NCBI RefSeq assembly: GCF_012489685.1
Contig: NC_080043.1
Span: 34,553,987-34,617,986, forward strand
Direction: 5' to 3'
Origin: Lotus japonicus
Taxonomy: Eukaryota > Streptophyta > Magnoliopsida > Fabales > Fabaceae
DNA: 64,000 nt
Positions 18,601 to 26,300 of the stretch are shown in pieces. Each line of letters opens with the position of its first letter. Position 1 is the stretch's first letter. The position numbers were made by a program, and so were the translations under genes. The notes under the pieces were generated by a model. The model saw only the letters and a program-made list of their open reading frames with translations, had not been told where the DNA came from and searched no databases.

Positions 18601-20012
18601 ATATCATATTTCTTGTAGTCCTACCTCTATGGATTGCATGGACTTTTTGTGTGAAATTTTTTTTATTGATTTTTCTACTAAAGAAAATTATCATTCTTCT
18701 TAGAACAACGAGAATGTGGGAAACAAAGGTCAAGGTCATATTTATCCTCCAACAAGCATCGTGAGCCATGAAAGTGGTCATTCAATTCCTCACGATACAA
18801 AAGTTAAGGAACTCACTATTGAAGATTTGCAACAGTTCATTATAAGTGTGAGTTTTAATATATTAATACTTACACATTCACATTTCATTTATTTTGAAAG
18901 CTTACTTTTTTATCTTTATTTGCTACCATATTTCTTGTTATCTCTATATTTCTATCTTTCTTTGGATGGGCTTGGATTTTAGGTGTGAATACATTTTTAT
19001 TGACTTTGTCCTCATTCTTCTTAGAACAACGTGAACATGGATAACAACGAGCTTGATCATATTTTTCCTTGGGTTAAGAGCCAAGAAGATTGTCATTTCT
19101 CTCCTCATAACTCTCAGAATAAGGAACACAATGTTGAGGTGAGAAATGTTTCAACTAGAATTTTGTAAAAGTCCACCATAAATTTGAGTTTTGATACATT
19201 CACATTCATTTTTATTGACTTTGGCATTTATGAAAATCCTCTTTCTTCTTAGAACTACTTGAACATAGACAAAAATGTGCCTGATCACATTTTTCCATGG
19301 AAGATTGTCGAGAGCCAAGAAAATTTTCATTTACCTCCTCATAACTCTAAGAATAAGGAACTCAATGTTGAGGTGAGAAAGGTTTCAACTAAATTTTGTA
19401 AAAGTCATTCGTAAGTGAGTTTTGATACATTCATATTCGTTTACTTGATTTTCTTCTACTATGTCTCCACTTATGTACTCTCTTCTTTTCCTATTCTATA
19501 TTTCACTAGGATGTGAATAACTTTTATTGATTTTTGGTGCTAATAACAATCCTCCTTCTTATCAGGATAATGTGAACATGGACAACAATGATCATCATCA
19601 TATTCAGAGCACTAAAAACATTGAAGTTGATCCTAAGATGATAAATGTTTCAATGGAATTTTCACAAGATCCAAAAGAAGCGTTGATTTATTTTATGCCA
19701 GAGCGTGAAATTCCTCAATATAAGAAACTACTAGTGACAAAAGGAGATTTTGATGCTAGTGATCATTTAATTTACAACTGTTATAACAACAGTTCTTATG
19801 CTCAAAACATTTAGAACAAGAAAGGAAATTCTTCTTCTTATGCAAACATTGAGAACGAGAAAATCAATCTTGAAGTGGGAGAGATACCGATGAAAAAATT
19901 GCAGAATTATCTAAAAGTGATGGCTGAATTAGAACATGATCAATATAAAGATTTGGATGAGGAGACAGCAAGGATACTAGCAACTTTTTTCCGTTGGCCT
20001 GGGATTCTTTAA
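6531..20012 (+). CDS. MBD-like gene with tandemly amplified exons (whole gene span)
   Basis: I infer a plus-strand spliced gene. Five unique exons (6531-6632, 12172-12246, 12376-12555, 14107-14223, 14299-14424) join in phase 0 without stops into about 200 residues. They are followed by an array of alternating A and B exons and a terminal exon (19566-20012). Residues about 100-145 resemble a methyl-CpG-binding domain: HGWTIICRLRDSN, then YYRHTTSKLLRSATDVINYI, matching the GW...YY..P.G...RS..E...YL pattern. Exon 5 is lysine-rich (KKLKKRKR-like runs begin at the end of exon 4), suggesting nuclear location. The N-terminus (MEEPPGAMVWANIQEEED) is acidic. The function of the repeat region is unknown. 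A chromovirus sits in intron 1. Units B5, A6, B6 and B8 and a TAG in the last exon are defective, so either the transcript skips them or the gene is decaying. No transcript evidence is available here. Confidence 0.55.
6664..6668. repeat. Target-site duplication of chromovirus, left
   Basis: CTTAC is repeated at 12113-12117, immediately outside the two LTRs. Confidence 0.85.
6669..7063 (-). repeat. Chromovirus 3' LTR
   Basis: 395 bp, reads the same as 11718-12112. It encodes the last roughly 40 codons of the polyprotein and its stop at 6943. Confidence 0.95.
6943..11676 (-). CDS. Chromovirus gag-pol polyprotein
   Basis: A single 1577-residue ORF; ATG at 11676 begins MPPRKSK. Domains in order: a coiled gag region (20-250), a CCHC zinc knuckle CFKCGGPFHPMHKC (about 355-368), aspartic protease DSGATHNF (about 440), reverse transcriptase with VDYRALNK and the active site FFDDIL (about 779-784), RNase H (DASGCGLG at about 927, TDQKS), an integrase HHCC zinc site ending CDTCQRQK (about 1152) and the catalytic core with Asp about 1184 (SIDF), Asp about 1246 (SDRDP) and Glu about 1282 (GQTEVV). 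A C-terminal chromodomain (about 1480-1530, LIKWQGKTAEEATWED) follows, which in this clade directs integration towards marked chromatin. No frameshift or stop was seen. The C-terminus extends into the 3' LTR. Confidence 0.95.
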   Translation of the reverse strand: MPPRKSKHTTNSMEAKLDALEGELAEMRTSLVAVTTAMKDLPASLIAMMERSLGKMSHREDASANRDKGESSSAEVPEQPEANEGGPRTQPLHGDALAEFRQSVKKVELPIFDGRDPAGWISRAEVYFRVQETSPEVKVSLAQLSMDGPTIHFYNSLFESEAPLTWEKLRQALLERYGGHGDGDVYEQLTELRQKGTVEEYITEFEYLTAQIPKLPEKQYQGYFLHGLKEEIRGKARSLVAMGGVNRSRLLLIARAVEKEVRGEAGSGYNRSSRIGGAGFRTGDRPGPGRPGSTDWVWVKGAKDNGPATTNKPVFGGPKGDPKATTEARRAGPRDRGFSHLTYHELLDRKQKGQCFKCGGPFHPMHKCPDRQLRVLLVEDGDDDAGDGNILAVEMNEMEDEVDGELSIMSLCNLVDHGEPPQTMRLQGKVRGVPVLVLVDSGATHNFVDHKVVQRMSWEVEDTPRMSIKLGDGFQTHTRGKCKELDLEIGDYKFSCTPHLFDLGGPDIVLGIEWLKTLGDTIANWGKHTMSFWHGTQWVRLQGLSAGVSSMGALQSILRRSDLDSKLAFGLLEHRHEVPKGQHLEAAQQESLQKLLQEYDSVFEAQEGLPPSRGKEHCINIKEGQGPVNVRPYRYPHTHKNEIERQVQEMLSAGIIRHSSSAYSSPVLLVKKKDQSWRMCVDYRALNKVTVPDKFPIPVIEELLDELNGAKFFSKLDLKSGYHQVRVRAEDVHKTAFRTHEGHYEFLVMPFGLMNAPSTFQSLMNAVFRPMLRKGVLVFFDDILVYSSDWEKHLLHLEKVLQLLQQQHLTANKKKCQFAQDSVEYLGHLISAQGVAVDPSKVASVKSWPVPKNVKGVRGFLGLTGYYRKFIRDYGKIARPLTDLTKKDAFQWGAAAQNAFETLKGKLTTAPVLALPDFEKEFLIECDASGCGLGAILMQDKKPIAYYSKALGPRNLAKSAYEKELMAVALAIQHWRPYLLGRKFLVSTDQKSLKELLHQKIITGEQQNWAAKLLGYDFDIVYKPGKLNKGADALSRVGEYGEIRTVCTYPRWEDHQLIATEVQQDAKLKHVIMELQNDPSTHPEFSLQQGILLYKGRLVLSHTSSLIPQMLKEFHATPHGGHSGFLRTYRRLAANIYWVGMKNTVQEFVRSCDTCQRQKYMASSPAGLLQPLPIPNQVWEDLSIDFITGLPKSRGYEAVLVVVDRLSKFCHFIPLKHPYTAKSIAELFAKEVIRLHGVPSTIVSDRDPVFMSHFWKELFRLQGTQLNMSSAYHPESDGQTEVVNRCLETYLRCFSADQPKTWATWIHWAEYWFNTSYHSATHMTPFEVVYGRKPPAITRWGLGETRVDAVQRELVDRDEVLRQLKAQLLRAQGRMKSQADTKRVEKSFTVGEWVFVKLRAHRQQSVVTRVHAKLAARYYGPYPIVARVGAVAYRLRLPEGSRVHPVFHVSLLKKAIGDYSAEADLPDQLEGECDDKDTPDTVLATRLVKLQGDTIQQLLIKWQGKTAEEATWEDALTIMSLYPNFNLGDKVVSSDGGIIRNYDPAAGPSESLAHVGSKPKEWKVYSRRGKRDKGSSN
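11718..12112 (-). repeat. Chromovirus 5' LTR
   Basis: 395 bp, appears identical to 6669-7063. It is the 5' LTR because the ORF runs away from it on the minus strand. Confidence 0.95.
12172..12246 (+). CDS. MBD-like gene exon 2
   Basis: The acceptor CTAACACAG precedes 25 codons starting ETLAIYRPKWKATVEEII. The exon ends before the donor GTATGC, phase 0 on both sides. It is preceded by the chromovirus-bearing intron 1. Confidence 0.6.
12376..12555 (+). CDS. MBD-like gene exon 3 (start of MBD-like domain)
   Basis: The acceptor TTCACAG leads into 60 codons. It includes VSFNLPEDFDITRF and the beginning of the MBD-like fold, PMLHGWTIICRLRDSN. The donor is ACG followed by GTAAAT, phase 0. Confidence 0.6.
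12556..14106 (+). other. Large AT-rich intron 3, possible old MITE
   Basis: 1.55 kb of AT-rich sequence between exons 3 and 4, with no coding similarity. Stretches near 12830-12950 and 13470-13590 share GTTGTCA, TATCAT and ATGATA words in inverse orientation and may be the ends of a degraded MITE; no clean target duplication was seen. Confidence 0.4.
14107..14223 (+). CDS. MBD-like gene exon 4 (end of MBD-like domain)
   Basis: 39 codons from the acceptor CTTCCAG. It encodes YYRHTTSKLLRSATDVINYI, the second half of the MBD-like domain, then a lysine/arginine/asparagine-rich tail (KLKKRKRNNNKNK) that could be a nuclear localisation signal. Donor GTGAGG, phase 0. Confidence 0.6.
14299..14424 (+). 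CDS. MBD-like gene exon 5
   Basis: 42 basic codons beginning GIEGTSKNFKKTSKWRKKN. The 3' end (NVD, donor GTGAGA) and the following intron (AATGTTTCAACTGAAA...) match the 3' end and intron of the B exons, so exon 5 shares ancestry with the array. Confidence 0.5.
14653..14799 (+). CDS. Array exon A1
   Basis: 49 codons, one more than the A consensus (extra Phe in EEFLQQF). Good acceptor TTCTTAG and donor GTGAGT. No stop. Confidence 0.6.
14981..15085 (+). CDS. Array exon B1 (short form)
   Basis: 35 codons; lacks five codons near the start compared with other B exons but stays in frame. Acceptor CTACTTAG and donor GTGAGA are intact. Confidence 0.6.
15333..15476 (+). CDS. Array exon A2
   Basis: 48 codons, open, with consensus acceptor and GTGAGT donor. 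Contains HIYPPIS and KELSIEDLKQFAIS. Confidence 0.6.
15654..15773 (+). CDS. Array exon B2
   Basis: 40 codons, open, with consensus splice sites. The usual CH after SQED is YY here. Confidence 0.6.
16021..16164 (+). CDS. Array exon A3
   Basis: 48 codons, open, with consensus splice sites. Contains HIYPPTSIVSHE and KELTIEDLETFSIS. Confidence 0.6.
16350..16469 (+). CDS. Array exon B3
   Basis: 40 codons, open, with consensus splice sites. Contains DHIYSWESVESQGNCHF. Confidence 0.6.
16707..16850 (+). CDS. Array exon A4
   Basis: 48 codons, open, with consensus splice sites. Contains HIYPPTSIESQE and KEPTIEDLQWFSIS. Confidence 0.6.
17025..17144 (+). CDS. Array exon B4
   Basis: 40 codons, open, with consensus splice sites. 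Contains DHIIHWESFESQDDWHF. Confidence 0.6.
17364..17507 (+). CDS. Array exon A5
   Basis: 48 codons, open, with consensus splice sites. Contains HIYLPTSIVNQE and NELTIEDLQQFAIS. Confidence 0.6.
17668..17785 (+). pseudogene. Array exon B5, broken
   Basis: The acceptor is intact, but two bases are missing after SQ (AGCCAAAAATTG against AGCCAAGAAGATTG), leading to an early TAA. The GAGGTGAGA donor is deleted. It can probably not be spliced in. Confidence 0.7.
18030..18170 (+). pseudogene. Array exon A6, broken
   Basis: 47 codons with an in-frame TAG replacing the conserved CAG of SQEN (about 18093). The donor has changed from GTGAGT to GCGAGT. Confidence 0.7.
18354..18454 (+). pseudogene. Array exon B6, broken
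   Basis: Resembles the short form B1. The acceptor AG is lost (CATATAACAAC), a TGA follows soon after the TTTTTTGGG run, and the donor has changed to GGGAGA. Confidence 0.65.
18704..18847 (+). CDS. Array exon A7
   Basis: 48 codons, open, with consensus splice sites. Contains HIYPPTSIVSHE and KELTIEDLQQFIIS. Confidence 0.6.
19025..19138 (+). CDS. Array exon B7
   Basis: 38 codons, open; two codons are lost in the ESVES region (WVKSQEDCHF). Consensus splice sites. Confidence 0.6.
19253..19373 (+). pseudogene. Array exon B8, frameshifted
   Basis: A B-type exon following B7 with no A exon between. Acceptor and donor look good, but there is one extra A after SQE (121 bp instead of 120), giving a TAA after SFTSS. 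If spliced in, it truncates the protein. Confidence 0.65.
19566..20012 (+). CDS. MBD-like gene terminal exon with internal TAG
   Basis: The acceptor TTATCAG precedes DNVNMDNNDHHHIQ, whose start resembles the B exons. The frame has TAG at 19812-19814 but continues open to TAA at 20010-20012, ending DEETARILATFFRWPGIL. The tail EVGEIPMKKLQNYLKVM resembles the end of exon A. The TAG lies in CATTTAG before AACAAG, much like the array acceptors (CTTAG before AACAAC), so a further intron that removes it is possible; otherwise it is a nonsense mutation. Confidence 0.5.
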
Positions 20013-21044
20013 TATTCTGCATTATTATAATTGTGATCTTGACTTTTGCGGTGCTTCGTGCTTGGATGCGTTGGAGAGGTTGTTTGCATTTTTTTATTGA
20101 GTTGTTTTGTTTCTTTTAGTATGATGAGGTCAGTGTTCTAGATCTTTTAATTAGATATTATTCTGTTGTTAGAGTAAGTTACCTTTGCTTCTTTCGGTGT
20201 TATTGTTTTTTGTGGGACTTGCAGGTGTAATGCTTTGAGTGCGTTGTCATTCCTTTGGGTTGTTTTGACTCTTGAATTGTTGGGGTGACTTGTTCCTTTG
20301 GTGTTTTCTGATTTGACTTTTGTTTCAAGAATTGTTAAATCTAGTGAGAGGGTTTGCTTCTCATGATATTATTTAATTTGAAAAAAAAATTCGGCTTTCA
20401 AAAAAAAATTCATATATTAAACTTTTATGTATCTTTTCATGTTCTTAATTATTCTCCTTGTTGCGTGATATAGATGCTCTCAAGACTTCATGCTTTTAAA
20501 ATAAACTTTGTTCAGATTTCACTCAATTCGACTCTTATGTTAAGGATTTGAAGTTCCTTTTAAAATAAAATAAACTTTCTTCATTTTGAGAAGCATTCAA
20601 CATATATCTATGTACCTTTTTTTTAAATAGAAGATTATACAATATTCACAGAACCATGATAACACTCTTCCTATAAATAGGTAGTAATAGGTCATCCCAC
20701 TCCCACCTAATAGATTTGATCAATTCAAGGTTCAAACCCGATGGCAATCAGACCACCAAGGTCGTGTAATAGGAAATGCCATATAGGTATATACCTATAT
20801 AGTATATACTACTAAGACTTGAGATAGGTAATGGAACGATAAAAAAAATAGATAGTATATTAGTAATGAGATCACATATAATATATTAGTAATTAGATCA
20901 CACTTTCTCCTTAAGAATCTTCTCGTATTGAGTATTTTTTATACATATTAGATCAATCAATTATTTCTATTGAGACACAATTTTACAATATAAGACTATT
21001 TTTGGTTTTTTATTTGATTCCAAAAGAATATAAGCTTTAGATGA
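20013..21044 (+). other. 3' flank of the MBD-like gene, AT-rich
   Basis: Probably 3' UTR to about 20.4 kb, then AT-rich DNA with poly-A/T runs. No gene or clear element end was seen. Confidence 0.4.
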
Positions 21045-21390
21045 GGATGAATTCAAAACATATTGTATTAATTTTGAATTTGTTTAAAATTTAATGAATA
21101 TTCTAACCTTGATGGTTTTGATTTATTTTCAGAATTCAACGTACTAAGAAAAGTGTTAACAAAAAAATTAACAGTCCGATAGAAGTATTGAGTTATATTA
21201 AAACTTTAAATTCTTTTTCAAATGTTTATATTGCCTATAGAATTTTATTGCAAACCCTGAAACAGTTTCTACTGCTGAAAGAAGTTTTTCAAAATTAAAA
21301 TTGCTCAATCATATCAAACGTCAATAATGTTACAAAATAGATTAAAGAAGTTAACTAATTTATGTATAGAAAAAAATGTTAGAATTGATT
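21045..21390 (+). pseudogene. hAT transposase relic, C-terminal dimerisation region (5' part)
   Basis: Conceptual translation in shifting frames gives LDGFDLFSEFNVLRKVL, SPIEVLSYIKTLNSF, VYIAYRILL, then ETVSTAERSFSKLKLLNH and LQNRLKKLTNLCIEKN. This is the hAT C-terminal dimerisation block (consensus ...SERSFSKLKLIK...RLxxLxxLSIE). Stops and frameshifts show it is dead. It is split by the solo LTR at 21391 and resumes at 26239. Confidence 0.8.
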
Positions 21391-22379
21391 TGTGAGACCC
21401 AAGTTTTTAAACTTAGAATAAATGAATAAAATTTCTATTCACGATTAGTTTCGATGTAACGTGAAGGAAAACCTGAACGAGTGTTTATCGAATGGAATTA
21501 ATTTATGAAGGAGAAAGTTCAGGAAAAAGCTAAGGATAGTATTAAAGTCGATATAAGTTATAGCGCAAGTAGTATTCGCTTATACCTAGGACGAGAGCGT
21601 TAGTAAACGACTAATTTGCACTTAAAGACACGATGGAAACTAATTCCAAAAATCTTCAGAGAAATGTTAGAACTTCTCTTAATCTTTCCATGACTAGAAT
21701 TTCGATACGAAACCCTGAAATGTACGAACGTCCGATTCTAGTTCTCGGAGGTTTGCCGAAACTAAATCCCTGATAACTCAAGAAACTTAAAATAAACGGT
21801 CGATGAAGACTTTTTCTATTCGGAGCTTCAAACGAAAATTCCACACGCGTACACCTATTTCTTTCGAGGTTTCTAATCTTTCTTCAGAAGGAAGTTTCTT
21901 CATCTGACGTCAAACGCAAAAAGTAGTTTTGCGGCGTATTTCGACCCATACTACGTTCAAGCCATTTTCTCACTTAACTGAACCTGGTACAAGTATCGAT
22001 ATTTTATTGAGAGATGCTTAACTCTGATGCATAATATGACAACTTCATATTTGTTCTAATCGTCTCACAAATATTCTTTAGCTCAGTTTTTACTCATTCT
22101 CTTGTTCATAGATCATTTTAAATTTGCTCAAAGTGATCCAAATGTATATTTTTCTATGTCATAAAGTTCTTCATAATTTTCAGGATAATAATATATCATC
22201 CTTATATTTTTCTCTTAACTCTACGAGTTAAATCCTACAGTGTCTAAATCAATTCATACCGATAATTATCATTTTATAATATATATATATATCTACTCTT
22301 CTCCAGCTCACGTCCTTATCTGATCCTTGGTTCATATCTTTCCATTTCATTCACTTATATATATGTTATAACTTGACAA

Positions 22380-22387
22380 CACAAGGC
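22380..22387. repeat. Target-site duplication of hAT MITE, left
   Basis: CACAAGGC, repeated exactly at 22946-22953. Confidence 0.9.
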
Positions 22388-22945
22388 CAGTGTTATCAGA
22401 CTCGGACCGGTGATCGACTCGGTCGAGACACTGGGTCAATGAGTCAATGGTTCAACCACTGGGTCATTGGTTCGATTGTTTGACTCGGTTTATATTAAAA
22501 AATTATAATAATTTAAAATATTTAGTATATCATATATATAAAATAATATGCATTCTTCCTAACAAGAAGCAAAGTGGTGTAGTGGAAATTTGGATTAGCT
22601 TTCTTCCCTCTAGGTCTTGTGTTCAAGTCCTAGCTATGACAATTTTTTTAAATAACTCTCAATTGAATATAATTTGACCAAATAATTAACATTAAATATA
22701 AATTAATTACAGTTTGACCATTAAAAACAGTTTTTTAAAAAAAAAGGCAAAATCAGAAAGAAAAAAAAAAAAAAACTGACCGGTTCATAAAAAACCGGCC
22801 GAGTCGCCGGTTTATTCCCTGAACCGGCCGGTTCATACCGGTTGAATTGCATGGCCGATCCATTAAATGGCTCGGACCGGTCAGGGGTCCGGTTCCCGGT
22901 TCAGCCGATCGAACCGGCCGGTCCGGTCCGAGTTTTATAACACTG
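22388..22945 (+). mobile_element. hAT-type MITE (558 bp)
   Basis: Terminal inverted repeats CAGTGTTATCAGACTCGG and, reversed from the other end, CAGTGTTATAAAACTCGG. A perfect 8-bp duplication CACAAGGC flanks it. The interior is rich in CCGGTT/AACCGG words and has a tRNA-like stretch. Inserted in the solo LTR. Confidence 0.9.
22560..22641 (+). repeat. tRNA-like (SINE-like) segment inside the MITE
   Basis: GTGGTGTAGTGG resembles a pol III A box, and GTGTTCAAGTCC about 50 bases later resembles a B box. No cloverleaf with paired acceptor stem was found, so this is not a tRNA gene; it could be a captured SINE head. Confidence 0.4.
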
Positions 22946-24942
22946 CACAAGGCACTCAACTTCTTCTTTTCTTTTATTCACGGTCCCTTTCCTTATTCTC
23001 GTCCGTTCCTTCTCTTTTGCCGCTGCACCTCTCCATTATCATTATCATCATTCACAGGTATATTCTTCATTTCTTTCCCTCATCACCCAAAGACACACAA
23101 GACATAAATATACTAATCACCACCATTTCTCCTTCAATATCATCATCAGTCCACAATTCCTCACTTTTTCCCCAAGTTGGCCGAGAGCAAGGAGGAGCAA
23201 GAGGATTCCGAGCCGATTTCTCGTTTCTTGTTCAATCGTCCTGATTCCAGTTGCGTTGGATCGACATCGAGGTATTCATGCTATTCCTTACCTCTGATCG
23301 TCAATTATGTCTCTTTTCTCTATGTCTTTCTGTGCTCAAAGTTTTGAGTTTTTTGTAAAACTGTCCAAATAACTTGATTTCAGTGTCTAAACGTATTGCC
23401 TACATGCCCAAGAGCATGAATATTCGGTTGTTTTTTGCTGAATCTCGCCGAACTGCCGCCGAGTTTCAATTCTGCTCGAAAAACCCATTTTTGGCCAAAG
23501 CTTCGTTCTTTGGATTAAAAACTCTCGACTGAGCTTAGTGTCAGTAGGATTAGTTGTTATAAATGTCGTTAGGAACACGCTCATCAAATTTATTTCTCAA
23601 AATTCCGACTTTGAGTTTTCAGGCTAAAAACACTGACCAAAATACCCCTGTGTTAGTTTTCGACCCGATAATTTTTCTGAGAGTTTCCCTGGCCTAGATA
23701 TCGCCTAAGAATACCTAGGAATTAAGTTAGATCGAAGAAAAAGTTCGGCAAACCCTATTTTGATAGTGGCCGAAACTTATATGCCATGGTACTGTGTCCA
23801 AAAATAATTTTTGGGTCTGTATGACCTGAGTTATAGCGTAGCTTTCTCCGGTGTCGAAATTTTGGCGTCGGTTTCGTGTCATTCCGAGTTCGGTAGCTCG
23901 AGTTATGCACGTTTTAGCGAATGAAGTGTTTTTGTACAAAACTTGAATCGAGTCAAAACTCATCCATTCGGGGAAAGCCTTCCATTCGTGCCTAAATGTT
24001 GTACTCTGAAGCTTCTTGAGCTTTGTCGAACATTAGTTAGGATTGTTTCGACTGTATCGACTTGTTTTGATTCATTATTGCTTTGTTTGCTCAAAGGTTC
24101 AATTGTGGAAACTTTGGGGTTGACTGAACAAGCTTGTGAGGGAGACCTGCACCGCGAGACTGGAACAACTCGAGGTTAGGGCAACTTACTTACTAGCTAT
24201 TTGTATTGTAGGCGTCGATAACTTCGACTTGAATATTGCTTGATATTGAAGATTGCATTGAATGTTGATTATCGCTTTGAACTGGAAAATGTTTTCTGGA
24301 GGCTTCGACCGAGTGAACTTATATGAGACGTGTGTCTCCGTTTTCTGAGAGGCTTCGGCCGTTTACTGGTTTCTGTCTTATGATTTACGCACAGAATTAT
24401 TGTTGTATTGCTTCTTATAGCTTGAGATATTGATATTGTTGTCGAATCGTGCGCTTTGACGCAATTGCGGAGTGTAGGACATTTGAATTGATTCTCTTTG
24501 ATCATTCGGGTTGAAAGAATAACCCTAGGCAGGTCATGACCTGAGGTCTGAGATCTAGCCCTCTTTGGAATACTTAGACTTTTCCCGGGGATTTTATTTG
24601 GGGGATTTGGGAAACTTTGAATAGATAGAATTTGGAACTTGAGAACTTATGGAACTCGGATTTCGATAATGAACCTCATAACTTGATTAACTCAACTTGA
24701 AATGCTTTGATTAACTAACGAGACCTTTAGGAAAACTTAAGAGTTGGAAATGATTGTGAAAAACGGGAAATAGTCGAAAAGCCTTGAACTTGAGATGAAT
24801 TGATGGTCACCACGGGGATGAACCATAGTGACCAGGGAAATGTCACTGAGTGCAATACGTACTCCGGCTTTTCACAGTCTAGTCGCAAAGACGACTTTGA
24901 CCTTCGGGTACTTTTTAATTGAGATTTGTAGTTAAACACGTA

Positions 24943-25360
24943 CGCGCGAATCCGTATGTTCAAACCCGACGGGTTGGACCGATTCGGCAATAATTGTTTG
25001 ACACGCGCGAGTCCGTATATTCAATCTGATGGATTGGATCGATTCGGCGGTAGTCACTCAGGCACGCGTGAGTCCGTACATTCAATCCGATGGATTGGAT
25101 CGATTCAGCGATTGCCATTTAAACTCGCGTGAGTCCGTATATTCAATCCGATGGATTGGATCGATTCAGCGACAACCTTTCGACACGCGCGGATCCGTAT
25201 GTTCAATCGAATGGATTGGACCGATTCAGCGATAGTCATTGGACGCGCGCAATGTCTGTATGTTCGACTCTTTTGAGTGAACCAACTTGGCGTTGTCATT
25301 TGTTGCGTGTGCGAGTCTGTATGTTCAACCCGATGGGTTGGATCGACTTGACATGCCTAT
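24943..25360 (+). repeat. 60-bp minisatellite, about seven units
   Basis: Units share CGCGCGAGTCCGTATATTCA, then ATCCGATGGATTGGATCGAT and a variable tail. Each unit holds a small inverted repeat (TTCAATCC...GGATTGGA). The last two units are the most diverged. Internal to the solo LTR. Confidence 0.85.
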
Positions 25361-26238
25361 TTGTTGGGATCATCTTTTGAATTGGCATACATGCACCCTT
25401 ATTGAATTGTTGAGCCATTGTTTATTGAACTGTTGAGATAGCAGATATCGAATTGTTTATTAGAGCCTTGATAACATGCTAAGTATATACCTTAAGATAG
25501 GCAACTGAGAACCTATATAAGTATGTACCCCCCTTTATCACATGTTGTTTGTATATCTATTGTATTCCGTAAGTTGACCCTAGCGCCTTGGCTTTGGTTG
25601 CATGTTTGTGTTTGGGCGGTCGGCCTGCTGTCAGGCGTCCGTCAGTCGATTCGTGATGATTCGTCACTCGAGGAAGACCAGGAGCGTAATGACTATTACA
25701 GAAGCATTCGACGAGGACCCGGACTGAATGCATGACCAGATGAGAGTCGATGATGGAAGTATAGGGTATGGGTGTTTAGAGCCTACTAAGGTTGGGTGTT
25801 AGTGTCATAGCTCTGATTGTCATTTCTCATTTTGGGGCAGGGTAGGTCCCCGACTATTAGCTTTTTGTGTGGTTCTCTTCCATGAGGATCACAGGGAGTT
25901 GTCGGACGTAAGAAGTCTTTTGGAGGCCGTTTTGGGCTGACTTACTTTCTTGGAGAACTGTATTTATAAAGGTTATGACTCTGTCTATGGGTCGCACATA
26001 TTTTCCTGCAGGCACCACTTTCATTTGCTTTCCGTCACTTGAGGACACTCGTGACGATGTTTTTAGTTGCAGCGAGGGCTGTACTTATATTGTATGTTAG
26101 TCGCTGTTAATCGCGATTGGGTTGAGTCTTTAATTTCTACAAGTCTTTTTATTTAAACAAAACCAAAAAAATACCTGCTTTTCCGCTTTATTTTATTTTT
26201 GGTTACTAAAGTGACACCACCGAAATCGGGGTGTTACA

Positions 26239-26300
26239 TGATTGATTATAAAACTCTAATAAATGATTTCGCAGCTCAAAAAGATAAAAAGATTAATATA
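26239..26300 (+). pseudogene. hAT transposase relic (3' part)
   Basis: After the solo LTR the reading resumes as YKTLINDFAAQKDKKIN, which matches the hAT C-terminal LINDFA block and joins logically with CIEKNVRID before the insertion. Confidence 0.7.

Larger units (their letters stand above)
14425..19373 (+). repeat. Tandem exon array: seven A/B units of about 675 bp plus an extra B
   Basis: A exon starts are at 14653, 15333, 16021, 16707, 17364, 18030 and 18704, i.e. spacings of 680, 688, 686, 657, 666 and 674 bp. Each unit is exon A (48 codons; HIYPPTS and KELTIEDLQQF are conserved), an intron, exon B (40 codons; DHIFPWESVESQEDCH is conserved), then an intron starting GTGAGAAATGTTTCAACTG. 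Acceptors are T-rich and end CTTAG before AACAAC. Intact A donors are AGT then GTGAGT. All intact exons are multiples of three in phase 0. Confidence 0.9.
21391..26238 (+). mobile_element. Large solo LTR, family 1 copy, inserted in hAT relic
   Basis: Begins TGTGAGACCC, ends GGGGTGTTACA, and is flanked on both sides by TGATT (21386-21390 and 26239-26243). It lacks protein-coding content, a primer-binding site and a second internal copy of its own end, so it reads as a solo LTR of about 4.3 kb once the hAT MITE at 22388-22945 is removed. The 39228-42918 element is the same family in inverse orientation. It contains a TATA-like TGTATTTATAAAGG near 25961 and a 60-bp minisatellite. Confidence 0.8.

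Noticed and set aside
14266..19129. Many single ORFs of 60-98 aa over the exon array, both strands
   Set aside because: They run through introns; the real coding units are the 114-147-bp exons with GT-AG borders, recognised by their repetition.
14425..19373. Array taken as a CRISPR or satellite
   Set aside because: Units are 675 bp with two conserved exons and splice sites in a plant nuclear context; spacer/repeat structure of CRISPR is absent.
22560..22641. tRNA gene
   Set aside because: A- and B-box-like words are there, but no acceptor stem or anticodon arm pairing was found.
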